Source of the DNA: Pseudomonadota bacterium
GTDB taxonomy: Bacteria > Myxococcota_A > UBA796 > SXON01
Direction: 5' to 3'
Assembly (NCBI GenBank): GCA_030684355.1
Contig: JAUXTN010000025.1
Coordinates: 1-64,000, forward strand
DNA: 64,000 nt
Shown here: positions 7,276 through 15,014 of the stretch, piece by piece
How the letters are laid out: the number at the start of each line of letters is the position of its first letter
Position numbering within the stretch: the first letter of the stretch is position 1
Notes under the pieces: generated by a model
The model's database searches: none
What the model was told of the DNA's origin: nothing
Seen by the model: the letters and a program-made list of their open reading frames with translations, nothing else
Made by a program: the position numbers and the translations under genes

Positions 7276-8822
7276 GCGGACCCCTCGCTGGAAAAGGGGA
7301 GGTTCGGATACGGGACCGTGCCGGGGCGCGAGCGCTGGATGGTCCACCGGCGGAAGATCTTCTCGACGCGTCCGTCGGTGTCCTCGGCGAGGCGCCGGAA
7401 CAGGTCGGCCTGCTCGCCGTAGAACTCCTGGCACTTGCGCGAGCGCGGGCGCTGGCCGAAGAGATCGCCGTCGAACATGTAGTTGTGGAGCGGCTGGATG
7501 CCGCACGTGGGCTTGTAGACGCAGTCCGCGCAGGCGGGCAGGGCGTCCTGGATGCTCGCGACGGCCAGCGCCCGGACCGTCGGGTGCGCCGCGATCTCGG
7601 CGTAGCTCGACCCCGAAACGTGCCCCAGCTTGAAGAAGTCGTTCCCCATGTGCGCGACCATGCGGCCTTCGTCACAGGTGTAGATCGACCCGTCGAAGTT
7701 GTAGGCGAGCTGGGCGGTGCCCGAGCCGGCGGGGGAGCGGCAGTCGGTGTAGTTGGGGTCGTCCGGGGTGAGCATCTTCGTCAGGAACATCGCCGCCTGG
7801 CGCTCCTGGATGAAGGTGCCGGCCTGGTTGAGCTCCAGGATGTAGTCGAGGGTGTCCCGGTAGAAGGTGAGGAACTCCTCCATCGTGTAGCCGATCTGCT
7901 TCCACGTGTTCACCGCGAAGCCGAACGGGTTCAGCGGGCGGAGGTGGATGCTCTTGATGCCGCGCTTCACGTACTCGTCGACGATCTCGCGGCCGCGGGA
8001 GAGCGAGGCGCGCGTGCAGGTCATCAACGCGTCGACGTGGAAGAGGTTGGGGTCGAGCCCCTTGTCCACCCACGCCGCGTTGAAGCGCTCCATCCAGTCG
8101 CTCACCGTCTGGTAGCTCGAGCTCTTGCCGATCCAGCCGCGGTTCTGGTTGTGCAGATCCTCGGGGCCGTCGAGCGAGGTGCAGACCATCACGCCGTTGT
8201 CCACGAGGAAGCGCATCTTCTCCTCGTCCATCAGCGTGAGGTTCGTGACGAGGGAGAACAGGAGCTCGCGGTTCTCGTAGCGGTTCTTCTCCAGCGCGTG
8301 CTCGACGATGAAGCGGATCGCGGGGAAGTTGGCGGTGGGCTCGCCGCCCTGGAACTCGAAGTTCAGGACGCGGGACGGCGTGCTGAAGGCGAACTCGACG
8401 ACCTCGCGCGCGGTGGCGAGCGACATGTCGGTGTCGACGCGGTCCATGTCGGTGCGCGAGGCGTGGCAGTACTTGCAGGCGTGGTTGCAGCGGAGCGTCG
8501 TGACCACGATGTGCAGGTGCGGGCCGCTGCCGAGGAAGCCCTTCTTGCGACGGATGCGGCCGGCCATGCGGTCGATGTCGAGCCCCGTCTTGAAGAAGCC
8601 CTTCCGCTCCATCTCGGCGCGCTCTTCGCCGTCGATCTTGCCGCGCAGGAACGTGTCGAAGCGCTCGGTGGGCAGGAAGTGGAACTCGCCGCCGTCGTTC
8701 GTGAGCAGCACCTTGCCGCCGACGACGCCGTAGCGGAAGAAGCCGACCTCGGGGGCGAGTGCTTTGGGGTCGACGCGCAAGGGGGTCGTGAGCAGGCCGC
8801 GGCGGGGCTGGGGTGCGGTCAC
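7272..8822 (-). CDS. hxsB: HxsB-like radical SAM/SPASM maturase
   Basis: 516 residues from a GTG at 8822 that overlaps the upstream stop (GTGA). The N-terminal domain contains FFRYGVVGGKVLLTNDGGEFHFL, typical of the HxsB N-terminal region. The radical SAM motif is RCNHACKYCHASR (C112, C116, C119), with FEFQGGEPTANF for SAM binding. The C-terminal SPASM region carries TDCRSPAGSG, YTCDEGR, ACADCVYKPTCG and SRKCQEFY, enough cysteines for two auxiliary 4Fe-4S clusters. This is the full architecture of a peptide-modifying maturase. The hxsA start overlaps its stop, so enzyme and substrate are translationally coupled. Similarity to anaerobic sulfatase-maturase-type SPASM enzymes is the alternative, but the cluster context favours HxsB. 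Confidence 0.85.
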   Translation of the reverse strand: MTAPQPRRGLLTTPLRVDPKALAPEVGFFRYGVVGGKVLLTNDGGEFHFLPTERFDTFLRGKIDGEERAEMERKGFFKTGLDIDRMAGRIRRKKGFLGSGPHLHIVVTTLRCNHACKYCHASRTDMDRVDTDMSLATAREVVEFAFSTPSRVLNFEFQGGEPTANFPAIRFIVEHALEKNRYENRELLFSLVTNLTLMDEEKMRFLVDNGVMVCTSLDGPEDLHNQNRGWIGKSSSYQTVSDWMERFNAAWVDKGLDPNLFHVDALMTCTRASLSRGREIVDEYVKRGIKSIHLRPLNPFGFAVNTWKQIGYTMEEFLTFYRDTLDYILELNQAGTFIQERQAAMFLTKMLTPDDPNYTDCRSPAGSGTAQLAYNFDGSIYTCDEGRMVAHMGNDFFKLGHVSGSSYAEIAAHPTVRALAVASIQDALPACADCVYKPTCGIQPLHNYMFDGDLFGQRPRSRKCQEFYGEQADLFRRLAEDTDGRVEKIFRRWTIQRSRPGTVPYPNLPFSSEGSA

Positions 8823-9052
8823 TTGGCGCCCTCCGCGCGGGCGTCGACGATGGTCTGGAACAGCGCGTGGTTGGCGAACTCGTCGGGCAGGCGCTCGCGC
8901 AGGCGATCGGGCACGTCCGCGAAGGTGACGAGCACGTCGGCCTCGGCCTCTACCACCGCGGGGCCGAAGGCGGCGAAGCGCTCCGCCGCGCGGGTCACCG
9001 ACGCCGTGGCGTAGAGCGAGCGGTGGTAGCGGAGGACGACGGGCTCAGCCAT
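8819..9052 (-). CDS. Short HxsD-related protein
   Basis: 77 residues. It is alignable with the neighbouring HxsD-like protein: LYATASVTRAAERF (13-26) corresponds to LYPLDTIQGAAYLF, and DEFANHALFQTIV corresponds to GEFANELLNQALR, but the C-terminal third of HxsD is missing. It overlaps the HxsD-like gene by 8 nt upstream and hxsB by GTGA downstream. A duplicated, shortened HxsD that pairs with the full-length copy is the simplest reading. Function unknown; a substrate-presenting adaptor role like that of PqqD is conceivable but not shown by sequence. Confidence 0.75.
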   Translation of the reverse strand: MAEPVVLRYHRSLYATASVTRAAERFAAFGPAVVEAEADVLVTFADVPDRLRERLPDEFANHALFQTIVDARAEGAK

Positions 9053-9479
9053 CCGTCTTCTCCCACGGGACGGGGATCTCGAGCGGCTCCATCTCCTCGG
9101 CGTCGAGCTCGGCGAGGAGCTTGTCGATGGAGGAGGGGGCGTCGACCGAGAAGAAGGCCTTCGCGAGGATGAACTCGCGGATCTTGGCGTTCGACGCGCC
9201 CACGGCCTTGCGGAGCGCCTGGTTGAGGAGCTCGTTGGCGAACTCGCCGGCGAGGGCGTCGAGCGTGGGCTCGTCGGCTTCGCCCTTGGCCTTGAGGACG
9301 ACGGCCACGCGCTGATCGGCGGGACGGTCGAGGAAGACGTAGCAGCGATCGAGGAAGAGGTAGGCGGCGCCCTGGATGGTGTCCAGCGGGTAGAGGGCCT
9401 CGTCCACGACGAAGGACACGCGACGCGCGCCCAGCTCGATCTGGAGGCCGTTCGGAGCAGCCTGCTGCGGCTCGGTCAT
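9045..9479 (-). CDS. hxsD: HxsD-like protein
   Basis: 144 residues. The central region has LYPLDTIQGAAYLF (29-42), a basic-acidic beta stretch VAVVLKAKGE, and ANELLNQALRKAV followed by KIREFILAKAF. This resembles the LLNDYxLRE-type signature and the following IR-x-LI-x-AF segment by which HxsD is recognised. HxsD accompanies HxsB and HxsA in His-Xaa-Ser systems; its biochemical role is not established. The start ATG overlaps the upstream stop (ATGA). No signal peptide, so it is cytoplasmic. Confidence 0.75.
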   Translation of the reverse strand: MTEPQQAAPNGLQIELGARRVSFVVDEALYPLDTIQGAAYLFLDRCYVFLDRPADQRVAVVLKAKGEADEPTLDALAGEFANELLNQALRKAVGASNAKIREFILAKAFFSVDAPSSIDKLLAELDAEEMEPLEIPVPWEKTDG

Positions 9480-10003
9480 CCCGGCACCAGCCGGGTCGCG
9501 GCCTGCGCGAGCGCGGCTTCGTGGCGCCAGAGGCGCTCGTCATGGGGCTGGAGGACGGCGAGGGCGTCGAGGTCGCGCTCCTCGTTCTCCTCGACGATGG
9601 CCGCGAGGCGACGCACGGCCCGGCCGAGGGACTCCTCCATCGGGGAGTCGCCGTTGCCGCCGTCCATCACGATGAAGTCGACGTAGCGGGACGAGGCGGG
9701 GCCGCGCGGCGCGCCGTCTCGCAAGGAGAGGTCGACGCGGGCGGCGCGCCCGTCCTCGTGGAGGAGGTTGAGGGTCACCGCGCCGTCCACCGCCGGGTAG
9801 AGGCGCGCGACGTGCCAGCCGAGGCCGATCGCGCTGCCGGCCTGGAGCGGGTGGACGAGCCACCACGGGCCCGCGGCGGCGCCGAGGGGGGTGGTGGGGC
9901 GCGCGGGGCCCGCGGGAGTGGCCGCCGCGGCGGCACGGGTGCCGATCGCGGTGGTCACGAGCCCGAACACCGCAAGGCGAAGAAAGTCGCGACGGTCTTC
10001 CAT
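9476..10003 (-). CDS. Tat-exported protein, first gene of the Hxs-like operon
   Basis: 175 residues from the ATG at 10003. The N terminus DRRDFLRLAVFGLV is a twin-arginine signal followed by an Ala-rich cleavage region. The mature part is small, has no cysteine, contains a VDFIVMDGGNGDSPMEESLGR segment and ends in a His/Trp-containing helix (ERLWRHEAALAQ). I do not recognise the family. A folded, exported partner at the head of an operon for a modified peptide suggests that the product acts in the periplasm or envelope. A TATCCT box lies six bases before the ATG and no ribosome site is evident. Confidence 0.75.
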   Translation of the reverse strand: MEDRRDFLRLAVFGLVTTAIGTRAAAAATPAGPARPTTPLGAAAGPWWLVHPLQAGSAIGLGWHVARLYPAVDGAVTLNLLHEDGRAARVDLSLRDGAPRGPASSRYVDFIVMDGGNGDSPMEESLGRAVRRLAAIVEENEERDLDALAVLQPHDERLWRHEAALAQAATRLVPG

Positions 10004-10009
10004 CTGCCC

Positions 10010-10015
10010 AGGATA
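10010..10015 (-). promoter_or_regulatory. TAnnnT box 6 nt before ATG, candidate hxs operon promoter
   Basis: TATCCT is followed by GGGCAG and the ATG of the Tat protein. There is no Shine-Dalgarno sequence. The rest of the 274-bp gap (10004-10277) is GC-rich with inverted repeats but shows no gene and no convincing -35 element. The box could drive a leaderless operon transcript. Confidence 0.35.
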
Positions 10016-10277
10016 GCACCACCCGGATGTCCGCCGCCTCCGTTCTCGCCGCGTAGGCACGGATCCCGGCGCTTCCCTGCGCCCGGGCACCGCGCCCGCG
10101 GACGACCGCGGACGGTTGGAGCCTGCCGTTGCGGCACTATGCGGGATCCGGGCCGCCGGTCCGGCGGGTGCGCGGCCTCGGCGTGAACCAGCCCAACTGG
10201 GATTGGCGCAGGATGGCTCGCGCGCGGTGGGGTTGCGCGCGCGGGTGGGACGTGGGTGGCGCCGTAGGCCGGCCCCG

Positions 10278-12554
10278 TCAGTAGGCCGGGATCACGTAGA
10301 CCTTGCCGCCGTCCGTGGCGGCCTCGTCGTTGCCGGTGGCCGCCGCCGCGAAGTCCAACGTGCCGTCGGCGTCGAGGTCGTAGAGCGAGCTCAGCGTCGT
10401 GCCGAAGAGGTCGCCCGTGGCCGCGCCCGTCCAGCTCCCGTACTGGTCGTCGGGGAGGATCCACGTGCCCGCCGCCATCCCGCCCTCGAAGAGGTAGACC
10501 ACGCCCTCGGCGCTCGAGCCCGCGGTGGGGGCGCCGGCGAGGAGGTCGTTGGTGCCGTCCCCGGTGACGTCGCCGATGGAGAGGGCGGTGCCGAGCGCAC
10601 CGTCGCCGGTGAGGAACCAGGTCGCGGTGGTGCTCGTCTCGCTGCCGGAGAGCGTGCCGCCCGCGTAGACGAGCACCGCGCCGAGGCCGCCGTCGTAGCC
10701 GGGGAGGCCGACCGCGAGGTCCACGATGCCGTCGGCGTCGAGGTCGCCCAGGACGAGCGAGCCGGGGGTCGAGCCGAGCTGGCTGTTGTCGGAGGGGCCG
10801 GTGATCACGGCGGTGTCGAGGCCGCTGATCGTCGTGCCGGCCGTGGCGCCGCTGCCACGGGTGCTCGCGCCCGCCACGATCCAGCAGGTGCCGGCGTCCG
10901 TGCCGCCGTCGTCGTCGTCGGGGGAGCAGCTGATGAGGTCGTCGTAGCCGTCTCCCGTCACGTCGCCGATGGCGGAGGCGTGGCCGAGGTGGTCGGTGGA
11001 GGCGGGGCCGCGGGCGTAGAAGCTGGCGTCCTCCTCGTAGATGTCGTCGGTCGTGTAGTCGTCGTCGTAGAAGGCGACGTAGATGCGGCCGCGGGTGTCC
11101 TCTTCGCCGGGGGCGCCCACGGCGAGGTCCGGGTTGCCGTCCCCGTTGAAGTCGCCGGTGGCGACGCTGTAGCCGAGGTTGCCGCTCTCCGTGTCGGCGT
11201 AGATCCCGCCCGTGGCGAGGGTGCTCCCGAACGCGTTGCCGCTCTCGCCGTCGACGTCGAAGACGTACACCCGGCCCACGTCGTCCGCGTCGTTGTCGTT
11301 GAGGTAGGCGGCGACCGCGAGCTCGTGCACGCCGTCGCCGTCGGGATCGCCGAGGTCGACCATCGCGGAGCCGAAGGCATCGTTGGTGGCGCTGCCGTAG
11401 AGGCGCAGGTACCCGTCGATGAAGTTGGCGGGGTCGTCCAGGCTGTCGACGTCGTGGAACGCGATCGCGCCCGACTCCGGGTACGAGCTGTTGTAGCTGC
11501 GGCCCGGCGCGCAGACGATGAGCTCGCCGTTGCCGTCGCCGTCGATGTCCTCGAGCGCGAGCACCCCGCCGCTCCCGACGGCGTCGTCGCTGCTGGTGCC
11601 GTACACGCTCCAGTCGCTGCGGTCCTCGGCGAGCATGGGGTCCTGGATGCCGTCGCAGTCGTTGTCCACGCCGTCGGCGTCCACCTCGGTGGCGCCCGGG
11701 TTGGCGGTGGCGTCGGCGTCGTCGCAGTCGTCGGGGGAGGACGTGTACCCGGCGGGTTCGGCGCAGTTCACGACCTCGGCGGTGGAGTCGCCGTAGCCGT
11801 CGGCGTCGGCGTCGAGGTACCAGGCGTAGGTCTCCAGGCCGTTGTCGGCGACGGTGTCGCAGTCCTGGTCGAGGCCGTCGCAGATCTCGGCGGCGCCCGG
11901 GTACGTCGTGGCCGTCACGTCGTCGCAGTCGGAGGCATCCGCGACGGAGCCGGCGGGTGCCTCGCAGGCGTCCGTCCCGGCGGTCGCGTCCCCGAAGCCG
12001 TCGCCGTCGGTGTCGGCGTAGAATGTCGTCGTGACGCCGTTGTCCACGACCTCGTCGCAGTCCTGGTCGACACCGTCGCAGGCCTCCGCGGCGGCGGGGG
12101 AGATGGCGGCGTCGAGGTCGTCGCAGTCGTCGCCCATGGCGAAGCCGTCGCCGTCCTGGTCCTGGTCGTCGTTGCCCGCGCAGTCCTGGTCCACGCCGTC
12201 GTACCAGGCGTCCGCGGCGCCGGGGAACACGGTGGCGTCGGTGTCGTCGCAGTCCGTGCCGTTGTGCGCGGCGTCGTCCACGCCGTCGCCGTCCTGGTCG
12301 AGGTCGGACGCGCCGTCACAATCCTGGTCGACGCCGTCGTACCAGACCTCCGCGGCGCCGGGGTGCACCGCGGGGTCGCCGTCGTTGCAGTCGTCCGTGC
12401 TGTAGCCGTCGCTGTCGGCGTCGTCGTTCGGGTCGGTGTCGGGAACGGTGTCGCCGGTGTCGTCGGAGCCGGTCTCGATCGCCGAGTCGTCGGCGGGGAC
12501 GGTCACGGGGGTGCAGCCGGCGAGGACGAGGAGGGCCAGGAGAGCGCGTGTCAT
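10278..12554 (-). CDS. Lipoprotein with MopE-type metal-binding repeats and FG-GAP propeller
   Basis: 758 residues from the ATG at 12554; the open frame continues upstream to 14819 but that is antisense and out-of-frame shadow of dam and the MATE gene. The signal is MTRALLALLVLAGC (lipobox LAGC). The first half has about six DGVDQDCDG / DCDDTDATVFPGA units, the putative metal-binding motif first noted in MopE-like proteins. The second half has repeated DLDGDG, GDFNGDGNPDLAVGAP and GDVTGDGYDDL units typical of FG-GAP/VCBS beta propellers that bind calcium. Surface-attached adhesion or matrix role is likely; the exact partner is unknown. Confidence 0.88.
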   Translation of the reverse strand: MTRALLALLVLAGCTPVTVPADDSAIETGSDDTGDTVPDTDPNDDADSDGYSTDDCNDGDPAVHPGAAEVWYDGVDQDCDGASDLDQDGDGVDDAAHNGTDCDDTDATVFPGAADAWYDGVDQDCAGNDDQDQDGDGFAMGDDCDDLDAAISPAAAEACDGVDQDCDEVVDNGVTTTFYADTDGDGFGDATAGTDACEAPAGSVADASDCDDVTATTYPGAAEICDGLDQDCDTVADNGLETYAWYLDADADGYGDSTAEVVNCAEPAGYTSSPDDCDDADATANPGATEVDADGVDNDCDGIQDPMLAEDRSDWSVYGTSSDDAVGSGGVLALEDIDGDGNGELIVCAPGRSYNSSYPESGAIAFHDVDSLDDPANFIDGYLRLYGSATNDAFGSAMVDLGDPDGDGVHELAVAAYLNDNDADDVGRVYVFDVDGESGNAFGSTLATGGIYADTESGNLGYSVATGDFNGDGNPDLAVGAPGEEDTRGRIYVAFYDDDYTTDDIYEEDASFYARGPASTDHLGHASAIGDVTGDGYDDLISCSPDDDDGGTDAGTCWIVAGASTRGSGATAGTTISGLDTAVITGPSDNSQLGSTPGSLVLGDLDADGIVDLAVGLPGYDGGLGAVLVYAGGTLSGSETSTTATWFLTGDGALGTALSIGDVTGDGTNDLLAGAPTAGSSAEGVVYLFEGGMAAGTWILPDDQYGSWTGAATGDLFGTTLSSLYDLDADGTLDFAAAATGNDEAATDGGKVYVIPAY

Positions 12555-12610
12555 GTCAGTCCGAATTCGCGCGAGTATGACACATGCTCCCTGGCCTACC
12601 CCACTCGGCG

Positions 12611-13432
12611 CTACGCGAGGATGAGCTCCGTCACCGCGCCGCGCTTCGAGGCGTCGCAGTTGATGGCGCGGTTCGCCGCCACCGGCGTGCGCTGGAAGCC
12701 GTCGGCGTAGAGCTCGTGGACGGCGGGCGCCGACGAGTTCGAGAGGATCACGTGGACCCCGCTCGCCTTGAGCGCCCGCGCCGTGTCGCGGAGGCGCGCC
12801 TGCTCGGCCATCCCGAAGCCCCCCGCGGTGTAGGCGGTGAAGCTCGAGGTGGCGGACAGGGGGACGTAAGGGGGGTCGAAGTAGACGAAGTCGCCCGGCT
12901 CGGCGCGCGTGAGCACCATGCCGAAGTCCTCGACGTGCAGCTCGGTGTCGGCGAGCGCCGCGGAGGCGAGGCGGAGCACGTCGGCGTCGCAGATCGTCGG
13001 GTTGGTGTACGAGCCGAACGGCACGTTGAACCGGTTGTTGCGGTTCACGCGGTAGAGCCCGTTGAAGCCGGTCCGGTTCAGGTAGATGAACCAGGCGGCG
13101 ACCTCGGCGTCGCTCCGCTCGTCGACGGCGTCCTCGCGCAGCCGCTCGAAGAAGCCGCGGTCGTGCGGGTAGGCGCGCAAGAGCCCGATGACGTCCTCCA
13201 CGTGATCGCGGACGCCCCGCCACGTGCGGATGAGGCGGGCGTTGGTGTCGGAGAGCGCGGCGCGGGCCGGCCGCAGGTGGAAGAACAGCGCGCCACCGCC
13301 GACAAACGGTTCGTGGTAGCGCCCGAACCGCGGAGGGGTGTGGGGGAGGAGCGCGGGGAGGAGTTGCCGCTTGCCGCCCACCCACTTCAGGAAGGGGCGG
13401 GGGTGCGGGATCGAGGTTGAACCGTCGGCCAT
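12611..13432 (-). CDS. dam: DNA adenine methylase, Dam/D12 class
   Basis: 273 residues from the ATG at 13432. FLKWVGGKRQLL (14-25) is the SAM-binding motif with the Dam-type lysine, HEPFVGGGALFF follows, and DPPYVPLS (186-193) is the catalytic motif. YLNRTGFNGLYR and the downstream NRNNRFNVPFG block are also characteristic of the D12 class, which methylates N6 of adenine, classically in GATC. No restriction endonuclease or mismatch-repair gene is adjacent, so it is a solitary methylase. The start was set at MADGSTS because sequence before it looks non-coding. Confidence 0.88.
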   Translation of the reverse strand: MADGSTSIPHPRPFLKWVGGKRQLLPALLPHTPPRFGRYHEPFVGGGALFFHLRPARAALSDTNARLIRTWRGVRDHVEDVIGLLRAYPHDRGFFERLREDAVDERSDAEVAAWFIYLNRTGFNGLYRVNRNNRFNVPFGSYTNPTICDADVLRLASAALADTELHVEDFGMVLTRAEPGDFVYFDPPYVPLSATSSFTAYTAGGFGMAEQARLRDTARALKASGVHVILSNSSAPAVHELYADGFQRTPVAANRAINCDASKRGAVTELILA

Positions 13433-13528
13433 GCGGTACAGCCTGATCCCGGACTGTTGGCATGTCAACAACGATCTTCGGATGATCGGCGCCGATCCGC
13501 CAGATCCGGCGTTTGCCGATCCTTTGTG

Positions 13529-14872
13529 TCAGCCGGCTTCGAGCCGCACGGCGCCGCGGCGGGCCATCCATCCGACGCGCGCGACGAGGAGCATGGCCAC
13601 GGTGAAGAGACCGACCGCGAGGCCCGCGAAGATCCCCGGCGCGCCCCAGCCGGCGCGGAAGGCGAGCCACCATCCGAGCGGGATGCCGAGGGCCCAGTAC
13701 CCGAGGAGGTTCGCGAGGGCGGGCAGGCGCAGGTCGCCGGCGCCGCGGAGCACGCCGAAGGCGACCACCTGGAGCCCGTCGAAGAGCTGGAAGGCGGCCG
13801 CGATGGGGAGGAGGGTGACCACGACGCCGATGACCGCGGGATCCGCGGTGTAGGCGCGCGCGAGGAGGTCGGGGAAGAGGCCGAACGCGAGGGCGGAGCC
13901 CCCCATGATGGCGCCGCCGAGGATCAGGCAGATCCGGCCCGCGAACGCCCAGGGGAGGCCGGCGCCGATGAGGTTGCCGACGCGCGTGGCGGCGGCGGCG
14001 CCGATGCCCATCGGGATCATGAACGAGAGGGTCGCGAGGTTCAGCACGACCGCGTTGGCCGCGACGGCGGTGGGGCCGAGCCAGCCCATCATCAGGCCGG
14101 CGAGGTGGAACGCCCACGCCTCCATCGCCATCTGCACGCCGAGCGGCAGGCCGATGGCGAACAGCGCCAGGAGCGCCGGGCCGGAGAGCGCGTTGCGCCA
14201 GCCGACGAGGTAGGGCGCGAGGGCCTCGCGGCTCCACCAGACCGTCAGCCCCGCGAGGACGTACTGGCTCGCGGCGGTCGCGAGCGCGGCGCCGTACGGG
14301 CCGAGGTCGAAGCCGTAGATGAGCACGGCGTCGCCGATGAGGTTGAGCACGTTGGCGACGATGATCGCCTTGGTGACGGGGCGGTTGAGGCCGAGGGCCT
14401 GGAGCGCCTGGCGGACGGCGCTGAACACCATCATCCCGGGCACGCCCCAGGCGGCGGTGCGGCACCAGGTGCCGGCGTCCGCGAGGAGCACCTCGGGCTG
14501 GCCGAGGAGGCGGAGGCCGGGCTCGGCGAGGGACTGGAGGGCCATGAGGACCGGGGCCATGAGCAGCGCCATCACGACGCCACGGACGATGCCGTGGCCC
14601 ACGGCCTCGTGGTCGCGCGCGCCGTACGCCTGGGCGATCACGGGATCGAGGGCGCGGAGGACGCCGAGCGCCACGACGGCGAGGCCGAAGTACCAGGAGG
14701 TGCCGAGCGCGACGGCGGCCATCGGCGCGGCGCCGAGGTGGCCGACCATGAGGGTGTCCACCACGGACATTCCCATGAGGCCCAGCATGCCGAGGCTCAC
14801 CGGCCACGCGAGGCCCCACACCTCGCCGATCTCGGCGCGGACGGTGTCGTGGTGCGGGATCGGCCGGTGCAT
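13529..14872 (-). CDS. MATE family multidrug/Na+ antiporter
   Basis: 447 residues with about twelve hydrophobic segments in two homologous halves. LAWPVSLGMLGLMGMSVVDTLMVGHLG near the N terminus is the MATE signature, and the second half repeats it with IGLPLGVQMAMEAW and TAVAANAVVLNLATLSFMIPMGIG. It is expected to export cationic compounds across the inner membrane with Na+ or H+ counterflow. The ATG at 14872 is used; the extra residues of the longer frame are not hydrophobic. It is divergent from the cyclase gene. Confidence 0.9.
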   Translation of the reverse strand: MHRPIPHHDTVRAEIGEVWGLAWPVSLGMLGLMGMSVVDTLMVGHLGAAPMAAVALGTSWYFGLAVVALGVLRALDPVIAQAYGARDHEAVGHGIVRGVVMALLMAPVLMALQSLAEPGLRLLGQPEVLLADAGTWCRTAAWGVPGMMVFSAVRQALQALGLNRPVTKAIIVANVLNLIGDAVLIYGFDLGPYGAALATAASQYVLAGLTVWWSREALAPYLVGWRNALSGPALLALFAIGLPLGVQMAMEAWAFHLAGLMMGWLGPTAVAANAVVLNLATLSFMIPMGIGAAAATRVGNLIGAGLPWAFAGRICLILGGAIMGGSALAFGLFPDLLARAYTADPAVIGVVVTLLPIAAAFQLFDGLQVVAFGVLRGAGDLRLPALANLLGYWALGIPLGWWLAFRAGWGAPGIFAGLAVGLFTVAMLLVARVGWMARRGAVRLEAG

Positions 14873-15014
14873 GGGAGGGCGCCTCCCGTGGCCCGGAATC
14901 CCGGCGACGTCAAGGAAAAGAAGCCGGTCGCGACGCACCGGCCTCGTCCGAGCATCGCGGGGGTGGCGCTCGCGGGACGAGCGGCGTACGTCTGCGGCCG
15001 CGGAGGTTTCGGGG

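Noticed and set aside
10278..14819. One 1513-codon protein on the minus strand
   Set aside because: Only the last 758 codons (from the ATG at 12554) look like protein; the upstream part is an out-of-frame shadow of dam and the MATE gene.
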